DNA from: Diphasiastrum complanatum
Lineage: Eukaryota > Streptophyta > Lycopodiopsida > Lycopodiales > Lycopodiaceae
DNA length: 64,000 nt
Direction of reading: 5' to 3'
Assembly (NCBI GenBank): GCA_029204225.1
Contig: CM055106.1
Span: 36,554,361 to 36,618,360 of the forward strand
A program made the translations under genes and the position numbers. Below are positions 42,176 through 56,312 of this stretch, piece after piece; positions within the stretch are counted from its first letter, which is position 1; every line of letters begins with the position of its first letter. The notes below the pieces were generated by a model. That model saw only the letters and a list, made by a program, of their open reading frames with translations. It was not told the DNA's origin and did no database searches.

Positions 42176-42963
42176 CCACCACTATTAAAAGGAGAAAATA
42201 CCTGCATAAGCCCAAATGTCCAGATAACTATGATGACCAATAATTTTCACAAGTCCACAGATACACAGTACAGGACAAACACTCTAACCCAGCACTGCTT
42301 CCATGCTCATTTCAGTCATCTTAAAATGTTCAAAATTGTACCTGCAATTATCTGTCATCGTAAACATTCTATTGCAAACAGAAGAGCTTCTGTGGAGTTC
42401 TGCACAGGGGAAAGCTCTGTTGACTGAACTTCTACCAATCAAGTGTTTCAATCCCTTAAAAATCATATTCGATAATTTCCAGATTCCCATTTACAAAATC
42501 GTGTATTACTTGAGCATCAAACTAACAAGTCGAACTACATGTTGAATTACACACCATGCTTTCCTGTCTTTGCTTTCATTCCAATTTCCCATAAATCTCA
42601 GACACAAAGTCACTTTTAGGGTACTGTGCGATAACTCAAGAACAACTCCTAAGTCATTCTGAAGTCTAAACTGTTAGCCTCGTCCCTCACTTCAAACGGT
42701 GCCAGCTTAAGGCTAGAATGTCTAGTCACGGAATGCTAAAAACATGTCAACAAGACATCCTGCAAGACAAATGGGCAGAAGCAGAATTCTCGGTTGGTGA
42801 TGTGACAATAACGTGGAAAGAACAAGAATCTTTTTGCCCGTTCTTAGATCGAGGCTTTTAACAACAACAAAAGGATGCTAGTTAAAGCCGTGGAATATCA
42901 GGATTATTATCTGGGATGAAAGTAAGAAAGTTGTTCAGAAGAGTTTCACATATATCCTCGCTT

Positions 42964-43135
42964 CCAACTAGTACCACGTCAAGTCGGAACACATGACAAA
43001 TCTTCAAAACAGTGCTCAATGGCCATCAAATGCCTGATTGGGTCAAAAGCCAACTAGTACCATGTCAAGTCGGAACACATGACAAATCTTCAAAACAGCG
43101 CTCAATGCCCATCAAATGCCTGATTGGGGCAAAAT
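42964..43135. repeat. 86-bp tandem duplication
   Basis: Two units starting CCAACTAGTACCA at 42964 and 43050 with only a few differences, so the duplication is recent. Confidence 0.92.
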
Positions 43136-43936
43136 GCTTGGCGGCACAAGTAATAACACCCTGAAAACCAGTGTTTCAAAACTAATAACCAGCACGTATA
43201 ACAAGCCTAAAGGTCATGATGATCTCACTTAAAAATCCATAAAACTTTAAGTTCCAAATGTGTCACAATCTTTTGCAATGATGCAACTAATGTCTTCTCT
43301 TACCGTATATATAACTACTTCTAACAGATACCCAAAGATTGCCGGCTCGTGATGAACGTCACCATCCGAAAGCAATAAGTTACATCAAATGTACAATCAA
43401 GATATTGAATCTAGAAGTCTTTGCAACTCTGGTCTCAAAAGATTCCTCACGGACCTGCATCGATAAATTCATCTCTGTAATAGCATTTGATATAAGTCCC
43501 TATGCAAGACCACAATTGGTCCTTTCATAATTAAATCTCATTTTTAACAATAGCCACAAAATGCGGCTTCCATGATCTTCAGTCCCAAGCAGAGCACGGT
43601 TGTGTTGTAATGCCGAAAACTTCCCAAAAACCTACTTGGCTAGAAACTTCAACCTAATAATTGGAATCAGAGTTTCGTGCTGGCTAAGCTTGACCAGTCA
43701 AAAGTGGACGGATCTGTGTCAACACAAGAAAGAATCTGTGGCAACAAGAAAAAAGATGGACAACAAAAAAGATAGATGGCTTAGCTTTAGCATGATCTCT
43801 ATTACCCTGATAAGAATCTTCATCCAGTGCCAAGTTGTCCCTGAACAAAGTACCTTGATGAACTAACCAAAAGAATAAGAGATTCTAATTAGAAGACTGT
43901 ACGAGCCAAAAAGTCTATCTCAATACTTACATGATT

Positions 43937-44038
43937 TCAGTAAAAGGGATCTAAATCAGCTCTTGATCCCAAATATCTGGAAGCGCCAAGAGGGTGAACT
44001 CCATAAGATGATGGGACATATGAACTGGCCCCAGCAAT
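43937..44038 (-). CDS. hnRNP-type gene, exon 11 (C-terminus and stop)
   Basis: After the GGCAG acceptor it encodes residues 807-839: Ser/Tyr/Gly-rich sequence ending R-A-D-L-D-P-F-Y, then TGA (43939-43937). Phase 0 entry. Confidence 0.85.
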   Translation of the reverse strand: MAGASSYVPSSYGVHPLGASRYLGSRADLDPFY

Positions 44039-47000
44039 CTGCCAATTTCATCAACATGAGGAATGCCTGCATAAGTGAATGCAGAGTACTAGCTTCACGT
44101 GCAATACAACAACAGCAAAGCTCAAGTAACTACAACCAAAAATGATATCAGTCATGCTACCAGCTAAATCTGACCTCTGCTACACTGGGGTACATAGACC
44201 CATAAGTGTAACCGCTGGCTGAGTAGGCTGTATTCCCACCTGCACTTGAAAGAGGATCTAACAAGAAAATTTCCAACACGTCAACTGTTCACTCAATTAC
44301 CCCTCCGCCTTCATTGATACACTATTATTGTAGGCTCGAATTTGAACTTGAACGATACTCACCAGAAAACTAGGTGAATGAGCATATTCCCATCCATTTA
44401 AAACAAGCATTCAGACAGAAGCTTTCTTATCTAATCTTTAACAAAAATTAATTTTCACAAAAAAAAATTGTAGAACAACATACTCACATTCTGTACAAAA
44501 TGATATTTACAAAGGGTTTCCAACATGGACCTATGTCAGGAGACAATATAACGTATTTGCTTCAACAAGATCAAATCATTTACCATAAAGAGCATAGGAT
44601 TGAGCAGGTGCCGCAGATAGTCCCAACCCCTGTCCAATAGCGTACTGTCCCACCTGACCAACAGGAGCTCTGCAGCAAAAAATGCCTAGAATCCTTCAGA
44701 CCAGTGAAATGAATGTGTAATAATACTTTTTTGAAAGTCAAATTCTACAAACTTATGGGAATTGGTACTGCCATGAAATGCATGAGGGCACTCTAACATG
44801 ACCATGAACCACATGTAAACTCATTTACGCACATGTGGAGAGAAGACCATGTCTACTTCATCCTCCTCATTTGAACTATAAGTTGATAACAACAAACCTT
44901 GCGGGGATTTCGTAAAATGGAATCCGTGCATATTGAGAACCACCGACTGCTAACGGAAGATCGTCGGGAAGCACTAAATGAGCCCGAGAATGACCAGTCC
45001 GTGGAACCTCCACATAACGAGGATCATCTTCCTGCAACCAAGTAAGAAGAGTCTCCTAGGACACAACAATAAACTCCGACGTGGCAAAATTTGACTTCAC
45101 CAAAAAGGCTCGTCAAAAGAGGGAGAAGGTTACAGAAACTTAGCATTATGACAAGCATACCAAATCCGAAAATCCGCGCTTCCTTTCACGAACTGCTTCT
45201 CTAAGATCGCGAGTAGTTGTTTCATAGGGTTCCGGAGTATACTCACGAGCTCGACGATGTAAATAAGCCTCTTCACGAGCAGATACAGAGTCATGTGCAG
45301 ATGACTCCAGCCTGTCTCTCTTGCTTTCTCTGTGAGAACGATCATCTTTATCACTGAACCTATCCCGACGTGAACCTCGTCGATCCACAAGTGCCTCACC
45401 TCGTGTCGTAAAATCACCATCGGGTCGACTGCTAAATTTGCTCCCTGGGCGTGGTGAGAGACTTCTTCTGCCTGCCATCGAATGTAAACAAAGATAATAG
45501 AAGATGACAACCTACTACTGCAAAGTAACTGCACAAGAGACTGTCAAGAAAAATGCAGCTATCTCAAAACTCAGCAGCATCTTTTTTCTGTATTTTTGAG
45601 TCAAAGATTCCTTCAGAAATAGTGTAAAGGTTTTCTTCTCTCATACTTCCACTTACATCAGCTGAGGATAAGATGTGAGGGATCCCTATTCACTTTGCAA
45701 AATGTTCAGAAACCAATTTCATAAAATTTTGATTCAAATCGATTCTGAAGGGTTCAAATCGCAAGCCTGTGTGACTATGATCTCAATCTCCATGGCACTT
45801 CTATTCTATTTGAGCACGTGGCAAGTAGCACTTTATGAACATGTAGCAGCACCCTCCTTTCAGACTGTTTAGGCACATTGCCAGTGAAGTGCACTAAAAC
45901 AGTGCGCGCTACGATTGGTTACCCTTTGGAGCTGGGTCAAGAATCTATATTCGAGTTGCTCCCGTGTGGCAAAGAGAGACTGCCACGTCATGTGCCACAC
46001 ACAAGTATAGCCTGACCGGGACAGAGGGCCCTTCATTGATATGCACCAATGTAGGCCAGACACGGGGGCAAGATAAGTTCCCACTGCCCCTAGTTTGAAA
46101 TGGGAATAATCTATACTCCCAGCACAAACCTGATGTCTGGACAGTGTATACCATCGTATCAAAGAATTCTGATTCGAGCCCTCGAGGATTGATTTTATAT
46201 TGGAATTTTGATACAGCCAAAAACAACTGGGCAGCACAGTGAACAGGGTTGCTGAGAATTTGGGTAAATAATAACTATAGGAACTTCGAACTAGGTATTT
46301 GGCTACAAAATCAAGAAGTTGATGAAATCTTTCGAAAGGCGAATAGAATCATCTAACTTCGGACCATAATGCACATATGATCCAGGTGACAAGTCACACA
46401 TGAACGGTGAAGCATTATAAATCTGGATTCTGAACCCTGGAGATTGATTAATGAAATTTATAGTATGTATTATGTACATTATTGTATTCTAAATTTCAAA
46501 CTCTTAGTTTACTGTATTATCAGTAACATTTTAATTTTTAGCGTGATTTATGATCCCAGATTCCATTTCCCTTGAACCTGATGTTTTTCCAAGAAACTGC
46601 AGCTTTTCGGAAAAAAAAAAAAAAAAACTAGCTTCATTCAAATTCTTTTGCTGGTGACTATGCTGTATATATGTATAGATCAAACGGCACCCGCCAAAAA
46701 TGTACTATATATGTATAGATCGAAAGGCACCAGCCAGAAGCATGCTAGATGGTAATAAATAGCATTCATTCATAAGTCATACACAAGAAACTCAGGAAAA
46801 TGCATATCTCCTTCTTAATCGCCAACGTAACACAAAATCTACTAAAATGCCCTTGCTAGCATTGCCAGCAACCATAGCAAAATGGAAGCAAAACTTGGAA
46901 ATTTACCTAGAGAAGATCTCCGACGACGATGCTCTCTGGATGCTTCACGACGACTACGCGAACGTACTAACTTTTCACGCTCTCGATCAGATTTTCTTCC

Positions 47001-50000
47001 AGTACGAACTCTCGCATGTCGGCCAGAAGAACGACCCCTACGGTCTATAAGGAGGAAAACATACTTAATACTACCTTAAAAAACAGAAACCAAAAGAGCT
47101 CCCTATCAACAGAGAGATGCTATGGCAACCATTTCCACATACAACTTGCGATTATCTTCATCAACTATAAAAAGCACCTTCAACTTTTCTCGGGGACCAG
47201 GTTCTGACAAGACCACCAACGTCCACAGTCCCAATGCTTTGAATTGGGAAGTTACCATGAATTCCACCTTTTCCAGTTCGCCTCTTAAAAACAGGCTTTG
47301 AAAACCTCACTTTTAGCTTAACCTGCTCAGCACAAGCAAGGCCTTCAGATATATTTTCAATATTGATATAGACCTGTCCAGCTGCCAAAAAGCTCCTGCC
47401 TGCTAGCATTCAGGGAACATCACTACTTCAAAGAACCCTTACCTTCTGCTCTCCTTCACCAACTTCAGAATTATTCGCAGCTTCAATACATGCTAATGCT
47501 GCTTCACGCGTAGCATAGTCTATAAATCCAAAATCATTCCTCTTTGAAGATGATCTGTTGCGTGCCAACGTAATTCGCTCAATCTCTCCATACTTCCCAA
47601 AATGCTGCTTCACCTGTTTTTCATTCCATGCTGGAGGCATACCATCAACATATACAGACCTCACCTGCAAGAGAAAGCCTTTTCTAAAATTTTAACAGAA
47701 GATACACAGGACCCAGGTTGATGATAGGTCCCCACCAAATGTAACTATGTTAAAAATGTGACACTGTGAATCTACTACTGTAAAATACATCCATAATCCC
47801 CAGAACTCTTCCAGCATCCAGACATCGTTCAGTATATCTGCACACAAATCCAACTCCAGGCACCCTATGTGCACTCGCAGCATTTTCGCAAATGTTAGGG
47901 TGTTGATTTTGAGTAACTGGCAGTTACTTTTTTACTCAAGGAAAACTAAACAAACTTGGGGAAACACACATATCTGTAAAAGCCTTCATGTGCACCTCCA
48001 ACTTTGGACTTAGCACCCTACCTATACTCTCAACAGGTACTTGAAAAGTGACTTGGCCATGAATAACTGCTTTTGTAGATTAATGATTTCATGTTTGGAA
48101 ATTGTTATTATGAAAGCAAAAGACAATCTCAGACCTGTTCCATGGTTTCATCATCTGGCTCAACCAATGGCTGCGCAAAGGCAACCTTTGCAGATCTATC
48201 ACCACCAACAATAACGTCTGGCCTTTGAAGCCGCTGGAATGCTTTCATTGCATCTTTGTGTGTGGTGAACTCCAGAAATGCATAACCACGATTTTTTTCC
48301 TTGTTCTGTGGATCTTCTAATAGTGTTACCTCTTCAAGCTTCTCAATCTTGTACTTATTCAGTGCTTCCATAAGCTGCAAAATACCAATAACTCGGGCTT
48401 CAGAATTTCTTGATAAGTTTTTCTTTAACTGTAGGACATGTAGTAAGGTATTTATCCAAAAGTCGTCTATATCTTTAACCTGACATAGAACCACTAATAA
48501 TCTTTTGTAGAAAAACCCATGAGCCTTTGTAGAATAGCATTCTAAAGAAAATCAAAATCACATCATACATTGCACAGCTAAGGAAGATGAAGTTTGCTAA
48601 CAGGCACAGCATGTCACAAAAGCTCACATTCTCCTTCTTCCACTTGTAGTCGATGTTCCCTAGATACAAAAGGTCGTTCTCTTCGCTTGGAATCACACGA
48701 CAAGGCTGTCCACGAATCTTCCAAAAACAAAAGCACTTAAATTAGGAGCATGCAGTCAGTAACCTCTTCAGTCACTGAACAATGGACATTAGTAAAGGTT
48801 CAGGAAATGCTTCACGAACTGAAACTAACATAATTGCATATAATTCACCTATAAGAAGTACTCTAATCATTGATATAAACCATAGTTGCAGTGGATCATG
48901 GTTCCGGAACAAAAGTGATCTGGATCAATTTTTTTTTAAAACGAAAACCGTAAAAAAAAAAAACAAGTACATTAGGAAACCCTGATAAAGCAGCAGGACC
49001 GTATTCCGAAAAACGGGGCTGCATCTGTGATACAAACCATAGAAGCACGTTCCAAAAAACGGGTGAGTTGAGATCAAAGTTATAAGAACTCTCATTGAGG
49101 ATTGTCCACTAAAATCCATCATGCAATGCCATGCACTTTCTATGAACACTACTGTTAGGGACCCGACCCCTCAGCAGTCCTATTATGGACTTGACCAGTG
49201 ACTCGTGGACCGCCACTTGTCGGGATCAGGGATGTGTACTAGGCATGGAGACTCCAACCTCATTCACTAGTTTATCCTAGAAGAGATGGATGCTCGAGCA
49301 TAGTCACAAAGAATGGCAAAATAAAGCTCTTGGAATTGATCCTTATTAGTTCTATTGAAAATTTTGCTAGAAGTATGAAACTGTTTTGGAAATCTAGCTC
49401 ATAAATGTCACTAGTTTGCTAAAACCTGCACACAATGATTAGGATTGCTGAGAATTTGTGTTATTATATGTTACAAGGTTGCTAGCCAGGTTCAAATCAG
49501 GAAACGGTTTGAACCTCCTTTTTTTCTGGGTTGTTTTCCTATTGGGGGAATCTATTTGTGGAGACTAGTAAGTTCTAACACTAAACAGGTTACACCGGCT
49601 GGTAACTGTAGCAAGGTTATCATGTAGGTTGTACAATCCTGAGCAGTGAGTCAGGAGTCGGGACTCAGGAGGAGTATCCATTTCGCGTATCCTTTTGAGT
49701 ACTTGGCCTTGTATTCGAAGACGACATGGACAACTGAAAAGATAACCCATCCTTGATGACATCCTCTGGTACACTGTACAGCAGTAATCTCTAGAAACTG
49801 GAGTAGTCCACAGTGTTTTCATACTGGAACCACTGCATAAGTTCTCATTGATCGTCGTCTTTTTGCACAAGCCACATCTTTTTGTAAAATTGAATCCATG
49901 AGCGTAAATAGCTGTTGTATTCTTTGGTCTAACCTCAAATCTTCACCAAAATTCGCAACAAATTTGTGATCCTTCTCATCTAACCTGACCCTCTCGTTGT

Positions 50001-53000
50001 CAATAATTTGGGTCGTTGTTTTGAGCTGAGACCAATCAAGGTCTGATCAAATCCAACAATTTTCACATTGATTGAAGGGTTAGGCTTTTGGTAGCTATCA
50101 TCCTGCCCAGAAATCTCTATCTTGTCAACAGAAGAACCACCTGATGATGCAAGGCCACTATATCATTGTGCCTTAGATTACATTTGTAGTAACTAGTTAG
50201 TACTAACTCCTAAGTAGTTAGTAGTTCCTACTAACTAATATCATGTGACATATAATACCGTTCAAGTTAGGACAGTTCATGTATGACAGTCCCATTACTT
50301 TCGAAATTCAAAAGTACTGACTCTTGACTACTGAGTCTTGCCTGAGTCCTGGCTGGCAGACATGGAAATTGAAAATAGTCCTTCAGAGTCCAGAAAGGAT
50401 GGCAAAGGCCTCATTCAGATTTGCTTGCTTTTGTGATGAGAGTTTGAAATTAATCCATGATTCAAGGTGGGGAAAAGATTTTTGCATGTCCATCCAACAG
50501 GGACACCCAGCAACAGGACTACCTACTACCTAATCTCTCTACATACCCTAAGAATATTGTGACACATCCAAATTCTAATGCAAGCTATGAGTTTAGAAAG
50601 TTCCCTAAATGCACAGCATGCAATAGCCAGAATTCTTTCCTTCTTAGGAAAATATCCCCAAACACTAGATATCCAACTATTAACTAAATGGTAACGCTAA
50701 ACCCTAAACGTATCGTAGATATTGCCACATAGTATGGGAACGAGTCTCTTCACACCAGCTGGCTATTGAGACAGGTAGATATTCATGCATTTCAAGAGAG
50801 CATCGAGTCTGCCAGGTATGCACATTGGGAGTAGTGGAGGATGGATTTCATTTTATCTTCACATGCCCTACATGCTATCAGATACGTGATCGATATCATT
50901 GTTTGTATCGAGACATCCCCCTTACCCTCAGTACCTTTTGTCGAAAATCGATGGGATACTATGGTATTGGATTAATAGAACTCTGATTATAACATAAGCT
51001 CTGATACCATGTCGTAAATCGAGAGTATGGCTGGCAGCGAAAGTTTGAGCGAGAGTGGGTGGTGTGGGATCGGAAGCGCCACAATTAGCAACAGAAATTT
51101 CAAATATTCAAGATGAATGATTCAGATAAGCGCAAATGAACAATACAGTAGTGAGACAAAAATTGCACTCTGATTAATATCAACAATGAGTACAATTGCT
51201 TGAAGTAATAACTTCAGCTTGATAGTCGAGCGTGATAACACTGGCAACAGAGAAATCTTTGAGAAGATTGATTAGTGATCTACTATCTCCTAAGTGCGTT
51301 CTCAGTTGATTCTATATTATAGATATCTACTTTGACAAATATTAACTTGCTAAATATCTGCCTGTTTAAAATATCTTTTAGCATTAAATGCTATCTGCTA
51401 ATTATTACAACCGCCTTGTAACAATAAGTGTATGTACAATAGTTGGTGAACTATCATAAAGTCTATGTATATATCTGCATGAGAGAAGTCGAAGTCGATG
51501 AAGTTGAACTTTGACAGATTTTTCAGGATGCTCATTATTGAATGGATTTGATGTTGAGCATCGAAATCCAACACTCCCCTTTAATGTGGATCCTGAAAAA
51601 ATTTTATCTTCAAATTTAACATGTCGTTAAATCTGAGATGGTGCTCCTTTGATAGAGCCTTTGTGAAGTAATCTGCTGCCATGAGATCTGTCCTGCAGTA
51701 AACCAGTGACACTTCCTTGCCTTGCACTTTTTCTCTAAGGTAGTGACACCTGATTTCGATAAGTTTGCTTCGAGAATGAAATCTCGGATTTGGAGATAGT
51801 GCTATTGTGCCTTGATTGTCACAATAAATAGTCGTTGGATGTGACTGAGCAAGGTCGATATCTGCAAGTAGGTGCCTTAGCCAAATTGCCTCCTTGGTAG
51901 CTTTTGTGGCAGCTATGTATTCTGATTCGGTCGATGATAATGCTACTGAGGTCTGCTTTCGGCTGTTCCAAGAGATTGATTATAAAAATACAGATCCAGA
52001 AGTCGATCTTCAGGTATCGATATCTCCTGCCCAATCTGCATCTGTGTATCCTTCAAGAATATTGGCAGGTTGGCTGCCTCCATAACAGATGCTGAGATTT
52101 TTGGTTGCTTGGACGTACTTCATGACCTTCATGAGTGCTTTCTAATGAGTTAGACCTGGATCGATAGGAACTGGGTGAGGGAACTGATCGAGTATGCAAG
52201 GTCTGGTCGTGTGCAGAGCATTGCATACATTAGTGAGTCAATGATGGAGCGAAATGGATATTGCCTCATCTCCTTCTTTTCTGCCTCTGTTTGAGGTTAG
52301 TCTAGGGTCCAATGGAAAGTGACTCGATTTGCAGTTGGCCATTCCATACTTTTCCAGCACGTTGGTGAGATATCTTTGCTGACTAATAAAAGTCAGTTTG
52401 ATGGGTCGAATTCAAAAAATTTCGATTCCGAGACAATAATGGGCTGGACCCGTATCAGTCATTTTGTACTCCTGGGCTAGCATGCATTTTGTATCCTTAA
52501 CATCATGTGTTGATATTGCCTCAGAAACAGTGGTTGGTTCCTGCAAAAAGTAGCAGGCTGGATCATCCATAAATCGGGATGGAGGCTGTCTAGATCGGTT
52601 CGATCTTCTGGGTTGAACTTCGATCCTCTGATGTGGTTCGACTTGTCGAGGTTCAGACTCATTGTCGGAGTCGGTGTCGAGCTTGTAATCAGTCCTGAGT
52701 TCGAAGTTGTCGACTTTGGGATTGGGAGTCGATAAAGCCTTCCCCTTGTGGTTGATAAATTTGTCTTCCACAAAAATGACATCTCTACCCCTTAACGTTT
52801 TCTGAGTGTCCAAATTGTAGAGCTTGTATGCCTTGTGGTCTAGGCAATAGCCGATGAAGACCTTTCTGCTGGTGTCATCCAGCTTCTTTCTTAGATCTTC
52901 AGGGATCTGAGAGTAAGCAATGCATCCAAACACTCGAATATTTTTGAGTGATGGTTTTGATCCTGTCCATACGCCATTGGACTGAGGTGAGTAGATTGTT

Positions 53001-56000
53001 GTATATCGTTGATGTATTCCGTTGGCCTTGCAGAACTCCTTGGATTTTGTGGAGATAAATTCTCCCCCTCCATAAGTGCGTACTGCTTTGATCTTCCTCT
53101 GGGTTTGATTTTCAACAAACGCCTTGAACTGCTTGAAGAACTTGAATGCTTCTGATTTGTTCTTCAGAAAATAGGTAGCAGTCCTTCGAGAGAAGTCATC
53201 GATGAAGGTTAGGAAATAGAGAGCTCCCCCTGTCAAAGCAGTATGCATTGGGCCACAAATGTCACTATGTACAAGATCATGCAAACCTTTTGAAGTATGA
53301 ATTGAATCAAAAATAAAAGGACTTCTAGCATGCTTGCTAATAATACAGCTTTCACATTGAGAAGTTGGTTTGCTAACAGAAGGAAGATCTTGCACTAGAT
53401 TCCGAGTCAACATTTGTTGAATACTATTGATGTTTAAATGGCCTAGTCTGAAATGCCAAAGCATATCAGTTGATTCAGAAGTGGATGTATGAAGAGCTTG
53501 ACTATTAGAAGAATAGCAGTGGCTGAGTTTGTATAAATAGCCCCTTCTTCTCCCGAAAGCTAGAACTTTTTGAGACTTGTCAAAAATTGTGCAGCCGTCT
53601 GTATCGAATTCGACCCTCTGACCTGAATCGGTGATTCTGCTAACTGAGAGCATTTTTGGTCAGATTTGGAACGTGGAGAACATTGGACTGCAACTTGACT
53701 TCACCTTTATGAAATTCGACCCATACTGTTCCTACACCCTCGATAGAATGAGATGAGTTGTCTCCAAGTTGCACAACTCGAGAGTGGTTAAATGACTTGT
53801 AATCCTTGAACCAGTCTTAATGGTGAGTCATATGTTGAGTTGCTCCAAAGTCCAGATACCAGGAATCGATATCCTGTTGTTCTCTGACCTTGGTCATGAA
53901 AACTACTTCATCTTCCTCTTGTTGTTGGATCGAGTGACTGGTTGTAGCACTATGTGCTTGTTGTTGGAACTACTTCTTCTCATTGTTGTATTTTAGAGTT
54001 CAGCAGTCCTTGATTTCATGCCCAGTCTTCTTACAGTATCTGCAAAATAGTTTCTGCACTGGTTGGAATGATGAAGAGTTCGAAGTTGATTGTATGTTTG
54101 ATACAGGCTGCTGCATATTGCTCCTCTTGACAGGATAATCTGACTGTGTAGATCTCTTCGATCTGAACTTTTGAGTTCTTTTTGAGGAGCTTGAGGATCC
54201 GATCCTGAGCCAGAGGAGGATACAGTTCTTCTGATCTCCTCTTGTAGAAGAATCGAAATTACTCTTGATAGAGTGAGATGCTCCTGGGTCGAAATTGCCA
54301 TGACCCAATTTTCATAGGCATCAGGTAGACTTTTGATAATAGAGTCATAACAGCATCGGAATCTTCTATGACTGAGCCAGTTGCAGTCATCTGCTCCATA
54401 AGGTTTTTGAAAGTGTTGAGATGACTCGAAACACTATCTGCGTCAACCATTCTCAGGGTGAAGAATTTCTTCCTCAACTGGAGTTTGGAGGACGTCCCTG
54501 ATATCGTAGAAAGTTGCTAGGATGTCCCATGCATTCTTAGCAGTCTGAGCAGCATGTATATGGCTGATTTGGGTATCCTTGATATTGAGAGTAACCATGG
54601 CAAATGCCTTGCCATCTCTCGGTCTCCATTTGGTGATGATAGTTGCATCACCTTCTGGTTTGAGTTATGTGCCATCAACGATGTCCCACAGTTCTTTGGC
54701 TAGTAGTATGACCTTCATCTTGAACTTCCAGAGATGGTAGTTATCTCCGTCAAGTTTGTCAATCAGAGATGAACTAGAAGACGGATATTGTTGGCTATGC
54801 GCTTGCCTTGATAGAAACAAGATTGATAATCCGCAGTAGAAATGCAGATTACTGAACTGCCCGCTCTAATACCATGTCGAAAATTGATGGGATACTATGG
54901 TGTCGGATTAGTAGAACTCTGCTTATAACAGAAGCTTTGATACCATGTCGGAAATTGAGAGTATGGCTGGCAGCGGAAGCTTAAGTGAGAGTGGGCGATG
55001 AAGGATCAAAAGCGCCACAGTAAGCAGCAGAAATATTCAAGATGAATGATTCAGATAAGCACAAATGAATACAGTAGTGAGACAAAAAGTGCACTCTGAT
55101 TAACATCAACAATGAGTACAATTGCTTGAAGTGATAACTTCAGCTTGATAGTTGAGCGTGATAACGCTGGCAACAGAGAAATCTGATTGAGAAGATTGAT
55201 TAGTGATCTACTATCTCCTAAGTGCGTTCTCAATCATTCTATATTATAAATATCTACTTTGACAAATATCTACTTGCTAAATATCTACCTGTTTAATATA
55301 TCTTTTAGCATTAAATGCTATCTGCTATTTATTACAACCACCTTGTAACAATAAATGCATGTACAATAGTTGGTGAACTGCTATGAAGTTTTCTGACAGT
55401 TTATTTGGATCAATTTTTCCCTGATGGGAAAAAGTCGATAAAAGTTGGTTAGTTGATGGTTGGTGAAAAGTCGACAAAGTCAAATTTGATGGAGTTAGTA
55501 AAAACGTCGATGTCGAGCAAGTCAATGTCGAGTTTGAATATATGTATATATCTACATGAGAGAAGTCGAAGTCGATGAAGTCGAACTTCGATAGAATTTT
55601 CAAGATGCTCATTATTGAATGGATTTGAGGCTGAGCATCGAAATCCAACACGTTTTTGAGTATCAGGATCCCAGATGTGTCGGCCTTTTACTTCGAGAGA
55701 TGGTTACGTTGAGAGCCTCTTTGATACCTTCGGAGGATACTACTGATTATAGCCAACATCTTATCACTAGCTTCTTTCAGAAGCGTGAGCGCGATGACCT
55801 GTCAAATGATGAGGCAGTCATACCGGTGAGGGCGAAGGCCCAGCGTACTCAGCCACCACCTCCTGCCAGATCTACACGTGCCACCAGAGCAGCCAGAGCT
55901 CCTCAACACCAGCCACGGATCACAGCTTCTATGGGTATCAGACATTTTTTCCGAGATTGATATTATATTCTTCCTTTTTGCTTTCCTCAGCAGAGCAAGT

Positions 56001-56262
56001 GGTTAAGCTCTAGCACCTGTACCCTCTTCAAAGCTGAAGGTTAAGCTCTTACATGCTTTTTATGATTCTATGTTTAATGTGTCTTCCGACTAGCTAGAGA
56101 GAGTTCTATATTGTTTTTTCACTTAGACTAGCGATTTTTATGTTGTCCGACACGGACAATGCTCCTACGAGATATGTACTTATTTATTCTGTCTTATGTG
56201 CCCTTGGGCACCCAACAGACATTAATATAATTTCTTCTTCTTCTTCTTCTTCTTCTTCTTCT

Positions 56263-56312
<50 letters not shown>

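Larger units (their letters stand above)
40655..43930. other. Downstream (3') side of the hnRNP-type gene, no further coding gene established
   Basis: The minus-strand gene ends at 43937. Six bases after its stop is a strong donor (GTAAGT, 43930-43925), so the 3' UTR may be spliced. One exon-like stretch (41284-41538, minus) follows a TATATGCAG acceptor and holds an 80-codon frame beginning M-D-C-F-T-W-K-L-L, which could be a 3' UTR exon or noise. The rest is AT-rich, with the repeats listed separately. Confidence 0.4.

Noticed and set aside
45869-46237. Extra exon or SINE inside intron 6 of the hnRNP-type gene
   Set aside because: Exon 6 to exon 7 phases join without it, and no A/B boxes, tail or duplication could be shown for a SINE.
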